From: Neoasaia chiangmaiensis
GTDB lineage: Bacteria; Pseudomonadota; Alphaproteobacteria; Acetobacterales; Acetobacteraceae
Length of the DNA: 64,000 nucleotides
Direction of reading: 5' to 3'
Assembly (NCBI RefSeq): GCF_002005465.1
Contig: NZ_CP014691.1
Location: 124,001-188,000 of the forward strand
The translations under genes were made by a program, and so were the position numbers. This document shows, piece after piece, positions 1-8,386 of the stretch. The notes under the pieces were generated by a model that was not told where the DNA came from, made no database searches, and saw only the letters and a list, made by a program, of their open reading frames with translations. The first letter of the stretch is position 1. Each line of letters starts with the position of its first letter.

Positions 1-1
1 G

Positions 2-286
2 ATCGAGGCGACGATCGGTAACGCGCTTGCCTATCTCGCCATGCAGGAGCGGGGCGAGGACTTTTCAGGGTTCGCGTGGGGCATGGTGCCGGACGCGCCG
101 ATCCGGAACACGACCGGTGCCGTGCTGCCGCAGTCGCCGCTCTCGCAGGCGATGTCGAGGGCCCTGAAAGCGCGGGGATTCAAGTTTGTCGGGCCGGTGA
201 TCGTTTACGCCTGGATGCAGGCGGTCGGGATGATCGATGATCATGACCCTGTCTGCTTCCGGCATCACCAGCATAGGGCAGGGTGA
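2..286 (+). CDS. tag: DNA-3-methyladenine glycosylase I, C-terminal part
   Basis: This is the 3' end of a gene that begins left of the window; the reading frame is open from base 2. The protein would excise 3-methyladenine from alkylated DNA in the cytoplasm as the first step of base excision repair. The visible 94 residues carry the Tag signature: a Ser-rich stretch before SRALKARGFKFVGPVIVY, then the MQAVGMIDDH segment and a nearby Cys and His, which match the C-terminal zinc-binding region of Tag. The stop codon overlaps the start of the next gene (GTGA), so the two are probably co-transcribed. The missing N-terminal half, with the catalytic Glu, cannot be checked. Confidence 0.9.
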   Translation: MEATIGNALAYLAMQERGEDFSGFAWGMVPDAPIRNTTGAVLPQSPLSQAMSRALKARGFKFVGPVIVYAWMQAVGMIDDHDPVCFRHHQHRAG

Positions 287-2469
287 ACGGGCAGACTTCT
301 TCCGCGCCGACCGAGGCGCTGGCGGGACTGGTGGAACGGGTGACGTTTCACAACGCCGAGAACGGCTTCTGCGTCCTGCGGGTGAAGGTGCGCGGACAGC
401 GCGATCTGGCCACTGTTGTCGGCCATGCCGCCATGATCTCGGCAGGCGAGTTCGTGCAGATGTCGGGGCGCTGGTTCAACGACCACACCCACGGCCTCCA
501 GTTCAAGGCGGAGTTTCTGAAGGCCAGCCCGCCGACCACGGTCGAGGGCATTGAGCGCTATCTGGGCTCCGGCATGATCCGGGGCATCGGCCCGGTTTAT
601 GCGAAGAAGCTGGTGAAAGCATTCGGCGAGGCCGTGTTCGACCTGATCGAGCAGGAGCCCGGCCGTCTACGGGAGGTGATGGGGATTGGCCCGAAGCGGG
701 CCGGACGGATCGTCGCCGGCTGGGCGGATCAGAAGGTGATCCGCGAGATCATGCTGTTCCTGCATAGCAACGGCGTCGGCACCTCGCGGGCGGTGCGGAT
801 CTTCAAGACCTATGGCCAGGACGCGGTTAAACTGATCAGCGAGAACCCGTACCGGCTGGCGAAGGATATTCGCGGGATCGGGTTCAAGACCGCGGATCAG
901 ATCGCCAGGAAGATGGGCATCGCGCCCGACGCCATGATCCGGGTACGGGCAGGGATTTCCTATGCGCTCGGCGAGGCGATGGATGAAGGGCATTGCGGCC
1001 TGCCGGTCGGGGAATTGCTGACCAGCACCGCTGAACTGCTGGAGGTTGCCACCCCTCTGATCGAGACGGCCCTCGCGCTGGAACTGGAAGCGGGAGATGT
1101 GGTCGCTGACAGTGTTGGCGAAACAGACTGCATCTTTCTGGCTGGTCTCTATCGCGCCGAGCAGAGTATTGCCGAACGGCTGCGCGCCTGCGCCGTCGGT
1201 CGTCCGCCCTGGCCGGAGATCGATGCTGACAAGGCCATGACCTGGGTGGAAAGGAAGACCGGGCTGGCTCTGGCCCCCAGCCAGCAGGAGGCGGTGCGCC
1301 TGGCCCTGCGCAGCAAGGTCCTGGTGATCACCGGTGGTCCCGGTGTCGGCAAGACCACGCTGGTCAACGCCATCCTGAAGATCGTGACGGCCAAGGGCAC
1401 GGACGTGCAGCTCTGCGCGCCGACGGGCCGCGCGGCGAAACGCCTGTCGGAAAGCACGGGGCTGGAGGGGAAGACCATCCACCGCCTGCTGGAGACGGAC
1501 CCAGCAACCGGCAGTTTCAAGCGGGACGATACCAACCCGCTGATCTGCGATCTGCTGGTCGTGGACGAGGCCAGCATGGTGGACGTGCTGCTGATGCGCT
1601 CCCTGCTGCGTGCATTGCCCGATAGCGCAGCCCTGCTGATCGTGGGCGACGTGGACCAGTTGCCGTCGGTCGGACCGGGGCAGGTGCTGGCCGACATCAT
1701 CGGCTCCAACGCCGTGCCGGTGGTGCGGCTGACGGAGGTGTTTCGCCAGGCAGCGCAGAGCCGGATCATCACCAATGCGCACCGGATCAATGAGGGCAGG
1801 ATGCCCGAACTGAGTGCGGAAGAGGGATCGGATTTCTACTTCGTCGAAGCGGCCGACCCGGAGATCGGGCTGCGCAAGCTGCTGGCGCTGGTGAAGGACC
1901 GCATCCCGGCGCGGTTCGGGTTGGACCCGGTTCGCGACGTACAGGTGCTTTGCCCGATGAATCGGGGCGGCCTTGGGGCGCGGTCCCTGAATATCGAACT
2001 GCAGCAGGCGCTGAATCCGCCGGGCGAGGTGAAGGTCGAACGGTTCGGCTGGACCTATGGGCCGGGCGACAAGGTGATGCAGATCGCCAACGATTATGAC
2101 CGGGATGTCTTCAACGGGGACCTCGGCGTTATCGACAGGATTGATGTGGAAGAGGGCGAACTGACGGTCTTATTCGATGGTCGGGAGGTCGTTTATGGTT
2201 TTGGGGAACTGGACGAGCTGGTGCTCGCCTACGCCACGACCATCCACAAGAGCCAGGGATCGGAATACCCGGCCGTCGTCATCCCGCTGGTGACCCAGCA
2301 TTACGCCATGCTGGCGCGGAACCTGCTCTATACGGGTGTGACACGGGGGCGGAAGCTCGTTGTGCTGGTCGGGCAGAAGAAGGCGCTGGCCATCGCCGTG
2401 CGGAATAAGGGCGGGAGGCGGCGGTGGTCGAAGCTAAGGGAGTGGTTGGAGAACGTGCTTTTCTCATGA
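283..2469 (+). CDS. recD2: RecD2-type ATP-dependent DNA helicase
   Basis: A 728-residue superfamily 1B helicase of the RecD2/TraA type, which unwinds DNA 5' to 3' without RecBC. The N-terminal third holds the OB-like region and helix-hairpin-helix repeats (IRGIGPVYAKKLV, VMGIGPKRAGRIV). Walker A is GGPGVGKTT near residue 350, Walker B is VVDEASMVD near 430, and the C-terminal UvrD_C_2 region has YATTIHKSQGSE near 650. The length is normal for RecD2. The start is a GTG that overlaps the tag stop codon by four bases, which suggests translational coupling of two repair genes. A TraA-like relaxase is excluded because there is no MobA/TrwC-type relaxase domain in front. Confidence 0.88.
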   Translation: MNGQTSSAPTEALAGLVERVTFHNAENGFCVLRVKVRGQRDLATVVGHAAMISAGEFVQMSGRWFNDHTHGLQFKAEFLKASPPTTVEGIERYLGSGMIRGIGPVYAKKLVKAFGEAVFDLIEQEPGRLREVMGIGPKRAGRIVAGWADQKVIREIMLFLHSNGVGTSRAVRIFKTYGQDAVKLISENPYRLAKDIRGIGFKTADQIARKMGIAPDAMIRVRAGISYALGEAMDEGHCGLPVGELLTSTAELLEVATPLIETALALELEAGDVVADSVGETDCIFLAGLYRAEQSIAERLRACAVGRPPWPEIDADKAMTWVERKTGLALAPSQQEAVRLALRSKVLVITGGPGVGKTTLVNAILKIVTAKGTDVQLCAPTGRAAKRLSESTGLEGKTIHRLLETDPATGSFKRDDTNPLICDLLVVDEASMVDVLLMRSLLRALPDSAALLIVGDVDQLPSVGPGQVLADIIGSNAVPVVRLTEVFRQAAQSRIITNAHRINEGRMPELSAEEGSDFYFVEAADPEIGLRKLLALVKDRIPARFGLDPVRDVQVLCPMNRGGLGARSLNIELQQALNPPGEVKVERFGWTYGPGDKVMQIANDYDRDVFNGDLGVIDRIDVEEGELTVLFDGREVVYGFGELDELVLAYATTIHKSQGSEYPAVVIPLVTQHYAMLARNLLYTGVTRGRKLVVLVGQKKALAIAVRNKGGRRRWSKLREWLENVLFS

Positions 2470-2717
2470 GCCGCAAGCTTCGATTTCCGCTTTTGTCCTC
2501 AAATGTGACATTCAGAACAAAAAAACTTCCGGATAGCGGATATGGTTTTGACTGAAGCATTCCATCGAGGCGCATAGGAACTGCCGTGAATACAGGACTA
2601 AAAGGCGGTTCTTTATCGCTTATTATGAATCAGAAACGCCTTAATAAGGAATGTAGCTCTAACGGAAGACACGCCATGTCTCGTTGTCGGTCATTCAGTG
2701 GCCGCCCCGCGTAAATC

Positions 2718-5255
2718 TCATTGAAGCGCGACCTTTATGGCATCGGCTGAAGTCGGGAACTCCAGTGCGACGGACTGTTGATCGGCGTCATAGACGACTG
2801 CCAGAGTATGGCCTCGTTCGATCACACTCTGAGACAGTCGTCTCGTCACGCCATGCACAACAATATGGTAGCTGTGCCACCACGGTGTGTAACTTCCCTC
2901 CGGCTTGCCGATGCTGACGTCGATCGAACCGTCAGAATGTTGCATGCACGTCAGATCTGTGCGGCTATAGGCGCCATTGCGATAATCGAAACTGTGCCCG
3001 TCGTCCGCATAGACACTACCATGACAGTTTGCACCCGGATACACGTCGATTTCCAGCGGCCCCTTTGGTGTTTCGTCTGTGCTTTGCACGAGGGCCTGAC
3101 GCGGAATGATGCTGCCCGCGCGAACGAACACCGGCAGCTGGTCAAGGCGCGGCGTGACCGGCAGCGCGTGTGGCGAGGCGGCGCCCTCGTCCTTCAGGGT
3201 GAGAAACATCCCGCTCGCCCCCCAGAGCTTGAGCGGCTTCACGCCGGAGACAGGCTTTCCGGTCCAGTAGTCATACCAGCCGCCCGCCGGCAGAGTGACC
3301 GAGTAAGGCGCGGGAGATTCCGGCGTGGGTGGCGGTGCCACCATCAGGGATGGGCCCCACATGAACTGTCCCCAGGCGGCCAGATCGAGCGGAATACCGT
3401 TCAGGAGACCTTCCGGAAACTCCATGAACAGTGGGCGAATCATCGGAATGCCTGTGCGGGCCGCTTCCTCTGCGAGCGTGTAATTATAGGGAAGCAGGCG
3501 ATAGCGTTCTTCGATGAAACGGCGACGGATGTCCTCCTGCGCCTTGCCGCCAACCCACGGCTCCTGTGGCTGGCTATCCTCGTCGCTATGATCTCGTGCC
3601 AGAGGCTGGAACATGCCGATCTCGATCCAGCGGGTCAGAAGATCGGCCGACGGCGATCCAGCGAAACCACCGATGTCGGCACCGGCAAACGCAAAGCCGC
3701 CTAACCCCAGGCTTTCCAGCATCGGCACGGTCAGACGCAGGTGATTCCAGTTGGAACTGTTGTCTCCGGTCCAGGTCGTTCCGTAGCGTTGGCCGCCGGC
3801 ATAGGACGCGCGGGTCATCACATAGGGACGTTCGTTGGGCTTGAGCGCCAGCAATCCCTCATAGGTCGCGCGGTGATTCTGCATGCCGTAGATATTGTGG
3901 ATCTCGGCATGCAACGCTTTGCGCGATGCGAACCCCGGCTCGTCGATGCGATGAATATTGTCCAGCGGCATCGTCTTGGTGGGCGTATCGAACACGGCTG
4001 GTTCGTCCATGTCATTCCAGAACCCCGCGATACCATCGGTCAGGTAGAATTGCCGATAAAGCGCTCCCCACCAGTCGCGCGTGGCTTTCTGCGTAAAGTC
4101 CGGGAAGAGTGCCGGTCCCGGCCAGACCGGGGCGATATAGTTGGTGCCGTCGGCCTTCTTGACGAACCGGTCCTGCGCGATCCCCGTGTCATAGGGCGCA
4201 TAGCCCGCATTTGGGTGATCAGCGATGTGAAGGTCTGTGATGGCAATGGTGTGGACGCCTTCCCTGGAGAAGGTCTGTACCATGTCGTGAAACCGTGGGA
4301 AGGTCTTCGGATCGACGGTGAAGGGCCGATAATTCTGCTGGTAGTCGACATCGAGCCACATCGCATCCGTCGGGATCCGGTCCCTTTTGAGGTGGGCCAC
4401 GATATCGCGAACGGACGCCTCCGTCGGATATCCCCAGCGCGACTGCTGGAATCCCAACGTCCAGCGCGGCGGCATTGCGGGGGTTCCCGTCAGCCAGGCA
4501 TATTGCCGCTCGACGTCTTTGGGTGTCGGTCCTGCCATCACGTAGTAGTCGATCGGGCCGTTGTCGGCGGCGATTGTCACCTGTCCCGGCTTCTCGTGGC
4601 CAAAATCGAACGTGGTGCGCCAGGTATTGTCGAGGAAGAAGCCGTAATAACCCTGTCGGGTATACCCGACGAAGAAGGGGATATCCTTGTAGAGCGGGTC
4701 ATGCCCCTCCTGGAAGCCATAGCTGTCCGTGTTCCACATGGCGAAGCTGCGACCCAGCAGATCGAGCGGGCCAAACTTGTCGCCGAGCCCGAAATAATGG
4801 GCGTCATCGGGAAGCGATTTCCCCATGGAGAAGCCCGCGCCATCCGGGTCCGCGCGGAAAGCCTGCCTCCGGTCCGCCATCAGGACGCGGCCAGTCTTGC
4901 GATCAGAAATGACGATTGCGCCGCTTTCCTGGTCGACCGTGACCTTGATTACACTCGTTGTGAAGCCTGCGATTTGGCCGCGCGTAAAACGTTCGATTGG
5001 GGCACGTGACTCGCGCGACGTTCCGAGTGCGGCCCAGGATTCGTCGGGCGGGGGTCGGTTGCCATTTCGCCCGATACGAACACGAACGATGTCGCCGCGC
5101 AACGCCGCGATCTCGATGACTGCCCCCCTTACCTTGTAGACGGAAGCATTTGGTTGCGTGCCCAGCGTAGGAAGACCTTCAGCGCTGAGCGCCGGGGACG
5201 CCAACGCCACAACAACCGATATTAAGAACCGGAGCGTTCCGAGACGCCGTCTCAA
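2718..5255 (-). CDS. Secreted glycoside hydrolase family 31 alpha-glycosidase
   Basis: An 845-residue GH31 enzyme, probably hydrolysing alpha-glucosides or alpha-xylosides in the periplasm or outside the cell. Residues 1 to about 25 form a signal peptide ending in PALSA. The (beta/alpha)8 barrel shows the GH31 substrate strand MWLDVDY. The nucleophile motif GFWNDMDEP lies near residue 412, where the Asp after Trp-Asn is the expected nucleophile. A second conserved block, TWTGDNSSNW near 495, should carry the acid/base Asp. A C-terminal beta domain follows, with DUF5110-like DVYPG. The gene stands alone and converges on the helicase gene. The exact substrate cannot be read from the sequence. 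Confidence 0.88.
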   Translation of the reverse strand: MRRRLGTLRFLISVVVALASPALSAEGLPTLGTQPNASVYKVRGAVIEIAALRGDIVRVRIGRNGNRPPPDESWAALGTSRESRAPIERFTRGQIAGFTTSVIKVTVDQESGAIVISDRKTGRVLMADRRQAFRADPDGAGFSMGKSLPDDAHYFGLGDKFGPLDLLGRSFAMWNTDSYGFQEGHDPLYKDIPFFVGYTRQGYYGFFLDNTWRTTFDFGHEKPGQVTIAADNGPIDYYVMAGPTPKDVERQYAWLTGTPAMPPRWTLGFQQSRWGYPTEASVRDIVAHLKRDRIPTDAMWLDVDYQQNYRPFTVDPKTFPRFHDMVQTFSREGVHTIAITDLHIADHPNAGYAPYDTGIAQDRFVKKADGTNYIAPVWPGPALFPDFTQKATRDWWGALYRQFYLTDGIAGFWNDMDEPAVFDTPTKTMPLDNIHRIDEPGFASRKALHAEIHNIYGMQNHRATYEGLLALKPNERPYVMTRASYAGGQRYGTTWTGDNSSNWNHLRLTVPMLESLGLGGFAFAGADIGGFAGSPSADLLTRWIEIGMFQPLARDHSDEDSQPQEPWVGGKAQEDIRRRFIEERYRLLPYNYTLAEEAARTGIPMIRPLFMEFPEGLLNGIPLDLAAWGQFMWGPSLMVAPPPTPESPAPYSVTLPAGGWYDYWTGKPVSGVKPLKLWGASGMFLTLKDEGAASPHALPVTPRLDQLPVFVRAGSIIPRQALVQSTDETPKGPLEIDVYPGANCHGSVYADDGHSFDYRNGAYSRTDLTCMQHSDGSIDVSIGKPEGSYTPWWHSYHIVVHGVTRRLSQSVIERGHTLAVVYDADQQSVALEFPTSADAIKVALQ

Positions 5256-5627
5256 TTTTGATTTCCGGTCATGCGTTCTCTGGCACCTCGCTCAGTCTCT
5301 CATGGGCCTCATAGCCGCGAGCCTAACTTATCAAGCGACATATGAACGGTGAGTTGATGCGCTTGTCGAGAGGATGCTCATTGGAGACGCGCTCGGCGAC
5401 GTGCAATCGAACATTCATTTCCGCTCTCTTTCGTTAGTTTATCGTTAACCCTATGGAAATATAACGGTTATGACGGACTAACATCGGGTCAGCGCGGGTC
5501 ACACTGTGAGGGAGGGCTATAACGTTATGGCTGACACTTCTGACGACCAATTCGTGAGGTCCGATTATCGACCCAGAGGCAACCTTGGGAAACCTCTTCT
5601 TCGACTATAACCGATCAATAATCATCG
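5256..5627. other. Intergenic stretch without a recognised gene
   Basis: This 372-base gap lies upstream of the GH31 gene and downstream of the DUF3861 gene; both are on the minus strand. It is more AT-rich than its surroundings and should hold the GH31 promoter. I see no RNA gene, convincing ORF or clear repeat in it. Confidence 0.4.
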
Positions 5628-5936
5628 TTAATGATCGCTGCCTGGAAGACTCTTAAGTTTCTTCATAAACGTGGCGAAGTGAGGAAACAGGCCCGAAAAC
5701 ATTTCATCGTCCCGATACCTGAGAAGAACGTCTCCGAGCAGCTTTATGCCGACGGTCAGCTGCGCCGCGTCGTCCCCCGATACGATCGCGAGGGAGTCGA
5801 CACGTCTAATCAATTCCTGAAGATCATCACGGCTTGATAATTCGAAGCTGATAGACTGACCAGAGATACTCCAGCCCGCCTTTTTTTCCTGGTCGTGACG
5901 CTCGATATCAATATGGTAGTTGAAGGGCATCTTCAA
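5628..5936 (-). CDS. DUF3861 domain protein
   Basis: A 102-residue cytoplasmic protein matching my memory of the DUF3861 family: an N-terminal beta strand pair (YHIDIERHDQ, then SISFELSSRDDL) followed by a helical part with GIKLLGDVLLRYRDD and LFPHFATFMKKLK. The family has no established biochemical role. It lies 21 bases downstream of the ferritin-like gene and reads the same way, so the two probably form an operon. The length is normal for the family and there is no signal peptide or membrane segment. Confidence 0.65.
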   Translation of the reverse strand: MKMPFNYHIDIERHDQEKKAGWSISGQSISFELSSRDDLQELIRRVDSLAIVSGDDAAQLTVGIKLLGDVLLRYRDDEMFSGLFPHFATFMKKLKSLPGSDH

Positions 5937-5957
5937 TTCCTTGTTCCCAAAAACAGA

Positions 5958-7049
5958 CTACGGTGACGGTGGAATATTTGCGGATCGATTGGCTGGCGAC
6001 CCGGGTCGTCTGCGTGGCAGTACCGTGCGCAGCAGTGCTGCAATTGTGGGCATCATTCGCGGGCGCTTGAGACGCGGGTCATATCCGGAAAAACGCCGGG
6101 CATTTTCTGACAGACATACACCCAGGATATCACGCAGGCCGATATCGGTGTCAGAGACGTCTTTAGTGCCAGAAATAGTAAAGTTGTTGTCCTGGTCATG
6201 AACTTCACCGTTGCCATCCAGGGTCCGGACCATTCCGATGCGCTCATATGCGAGAAAAAGCCACACGGCTAGCACCCGGAACTCGAACCGAACTCGCCGG
6301 TACAGCGTCAACGTGGTGCGATGCCAGGCCAGCCAGTTGGCGAACAGCAGGATATGGCGGCATTCTTCCTGCATGACCGGTTCGAAAGTCTCGATCAGTT
6401 CTTCAGGAAACAGGCCGGATCGCCCGGCCAGCTCGAAGAGGCCGAACGCAAAGAAGCTATCCACGCATTCCGAGAATCCGGTCACGAGATAAGCCCATTC
6501 GGCGTCACGTGGAACGACATACGGAGGCTCTGGCGCCATGCCGATCTGATAGGCTTCCACGAGCTTCGTCAGCACTTCCTTATGACGGTTTTCTTCCCAG
6601 GCATTCCGCGCGATTGCGTCTCGCATTTCGGGGTCGGTCATCGTCGCGGCATAGGCTGCCATCCGGAGGCGCGCTTTCCCCTCGGTTTCCACCGCAATAT
6701 CCCAGATGGGCAGGGATGTTATTCTTTTGAGCGTTTCCGGGTCCAGCTTCGGCCAGGCGATGACCGAGGGGCGGTAAGGATTGAACGTCTCGCGAAACAT
6801 ATCGGCGACAGCACGCTTATGGTCCGCCGTGCCGGGTCTCAAGGTTCCGGATGTGGTCGCTCGCCAGTGCCTCGCCCGGTAATCGGCTTCGGCGATTGTG
6901 AAGGGGTTCTCAGGCTGAGCGCGCGTTTCCATGGGCAAATGCCCATAAATTTTTACAAGCTCTGCCTCATCCGGCGTGCGCCCCGAGGGCAGCCCGCGTT
7001 TTTCGGATAGAAAGCGCTTGGCCAGACGACCTGCTATGGTGCGCAACAT
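5958..7049 (-). CDS. Ferritin-like diiron protein
   Basis: A 363-residue mostly helical protein with two Glu-x-x-His motifs in separate helices: ENRH (NAWEENRHKEV, near 170) and ECRH (MQEECRHILLF, near 230). Together with earlier Glu residues these look like the four-helix-bundle ligand set of a ferritin-like diiron site. Two more hydrophobic helices follow (near 255-275). The C-terminus is basic and Pro-rich. An oxidase, hydroxylase or desaturase-like role is possible, but no substrate can be assigned. It is followed 21 bases later by the DUF3861 gene. I know related proteins only as 'ferritin-like domain-containing'. Confidence 0.65.
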   Translation of the reverse strand: MLRTIAGRLAKRFLSEKRGLPSGRTPDEAELVKIYGHLPMETRAQPENPFTIAEADYRARHWRATTSGTLRPGTADHKRAVADMFRETFNPYRPSVIAWPKLDPETLKRITSLPIWDIAVETEGKARLRMAAYAATMTDPEMRDAIARNAWEENRHKEVLTKLVEAYQIGMAPEPPYVVPRDAEWAYLVTGFSECVDSFFAFGLFELAGRSGLFPEELIETFEPVMQEECRHILLFANWLAWHRTTLTLYRRVRFEFRVLAVWLFLAYERIGMVRTLDGNGEVHDQDNNFTISGTKDVSDTDIGLRDILGVCLSENARRFSGYDPRLKRPRMMPTIAALLRTVLPRRRPGSPANRSANIPPSP

Positions 7050-7143
7050 CGCACAAATCCTCGGTTCTGTCGGAAGATCTTCCCAACCGGAGTCTTACAT
7101 ATCGGTCGCACCAGTCTGGTACGGCGCCTGAGGGACGGTCGCT

Positions 7144-7614
7144 TCATAACGCGTCCGCTTTTCTGACCTCGAGGATGATCCCCTCAAGCATCGCCTTGAG
7201 CTGCTTCTGTCTGGTCGTCGACAATCGCGACGACGCGAGGTCGTTCACGCTCGCGGCGGCCTCGAGCGCCTGATCCTTCAGTTGCATCGCGCGCTCCGAG
7301 GGCACGATAATCTGCGCGCGCCCATCGGTCGGATGGGGACGACGCGTGATCAGACCATCGCGTTCCATCCGCCCAAGCGTGTTGCCCATTGTGGCCTGCT
7401 CGATATCCAGCCGCTCCACCAGGTCGCGCTGGGTAAGATCTTCGGCAACCCAAAGCTGCTGCAGGACCATGAATTGCGCGACGGCGAGGTCAAGGGGCGC
7501 CAATGCGCGTGCCAGAGTCTGTGTCAGAACCCTTGCGCACCGATTGACCAGATAGCCCATGGATTCGACGGGCTGCTCGTCGCAGGCAGAAATGGAATCC
7601 TTTTTCCGTTGCAC
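7144..7614 (-). CDS. MarR family transcriptional regulator
   Basis: A 156-residue winged-helix repressor of the MarR type. The recognition region is LTQRDLVERLDIEQATMGNTLGRMERDGLI, with the wing at RRPHPTDGRAQI (DxR wing motif: TDGRAQ). N- and C-terminal helices would form the dimer interface. The start is taken as GTG at 7614, because AAGGA sits about nine bases upstream; an in-frame ATG at 7560 is the alternative. It faces a damaged MFS/HlyD efflux operon with an intact outer-membrane factor, the usual MarR/EmrR target arrangement, so it probably repressed that operon and itself. Confidence 0.85.
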   Translation of the reverse strand: MQRKKDSISACDEQPVESMGYLVNRCARVLTQTLARALAPLDLAVAQFMVLQQLWVAEDLTQRDLVERLDIEQATMGNTLGRMERDGLITRRPHPTDGRAQIIVPSERAMQLKDQALEAAASVNDLASSRLSTTRQKQLKAMLEGIILEVRKADAL

Positions 7615-7646
7615 AGCGTGCTGTCCTTATATACATAGCGTGCTGT
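7615..7646 (-). promoter_or_regulatory. Direct repeat at the MarR promoter, probable operator
   Basis: AGCGTGCTGT occurs twice as an exact direct repeat, at 7615-7624 and 7637-7646, separated by an AT-rich core (TTATATACAT) that could be the -10 region of the MarR gene. The left copy abuts the GTG start. Repeats overlapping the core promoter fit autoregulation by the MarR protein. That role is inferred from position only. Confidence 0.5.
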
Positions 7647-7771
7647 TGTTATTTGTAGCGAAAGGCGTCTGACGATGCAAGCCCTACCCGATCGAGGGGA
7701 AATCCCTGCAAAAGGCACGGCTCCCACAGGCGCAGCATTTATAATGAACGCTACGCCGGTCCACTGAGACA

Positions 7772-8386
7772 ATGGACAAGACACCCCTTATCGGCCTCGC
7801 GGGCGCTATCACGCTCGCGATGATGACCGAACTGAATGACCAGATTTCGTCTCAGGCACTGGTCGATATCAGTGGGGCGATCGGTATGAGCCATGATCCT
7901 GCCACCTAGTATGAAAGCCTGTACACCTCCGCCGAAATCATCGGCATGGCGTTGTCTCCATGGTGTGCCGTAACGTTTTCACTGCGTCGTTTCGCGCTGT
8001 TTGTTGTCGCGCTGTGCTGCCTCTCGACTCTCGGCCTGATTACGACCGGCTATCCGATCGTGCTTTTTGGCTTGCGCGTTTTACAGGGTCTGTCCGGTGG
8101 TTTTGCCATCCCCCTATTGATGACGACGGCGCTGCGCGTGGACGGGATCGTCGATTCCGTGCCGCCGGGATCGGGGGCCGCGTTCGAGCCGATCGCGCCC
8201 GAGAACGCGACCGGCAACTTCACCAAGATCGTCCAGCGCCTGCCGGTCAAGATCGTGCTGGCGCCGAACCAGCCGCTCGCAAGGCTGCTGCGCCTGGGCA
8301 TGTCGGTCGAGACCACGGTCGATACGGGTCTGGCCGACGTCGCGGCGCACCAGAATACGGCGCCGGGCACGGTGACCGCGAAATGA
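7772..8386 (+). pseudogene. EmrB/EmrA deletion fusion remnant
   Basis: One frame runs from an ATG at 7772 to TGA at 8386 but joins pieces of two efflux genes. The first part resembles the N-terminus of a DHA2-family (EmrB-like) MFS pump, with an early helix MDKTPLIGLAGAITLAMM, then LFVVALCCLSTLGLI and LRVLQGLSGGFAIPL. From about 8143 it becomes the C-terminus of an HlyD/EmrA membrane fusion protein ([19 protein letters not shown]). The join must be a large deletion. In addition, TAG at 7907-7909 stops the frame after 45 codons. Neither protein can be functional. The stop overlaps the ATG of the following outer-membrane factor. Confidence 0.85.

Noticed and set aside
667-1782. Long antisense frame within recD2
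   Set aside because: It is a shadow of a GC-rich gene. The amino acid content (many His, Arg, Gln) is not protein-like and there is no ribosome-binding site.
3741-5009. 422-codon frame antisense to the GH31 gene
   Set aside because: The GH31 motifs are clear on the other strand. This frame has no family features and comes from codon bias.
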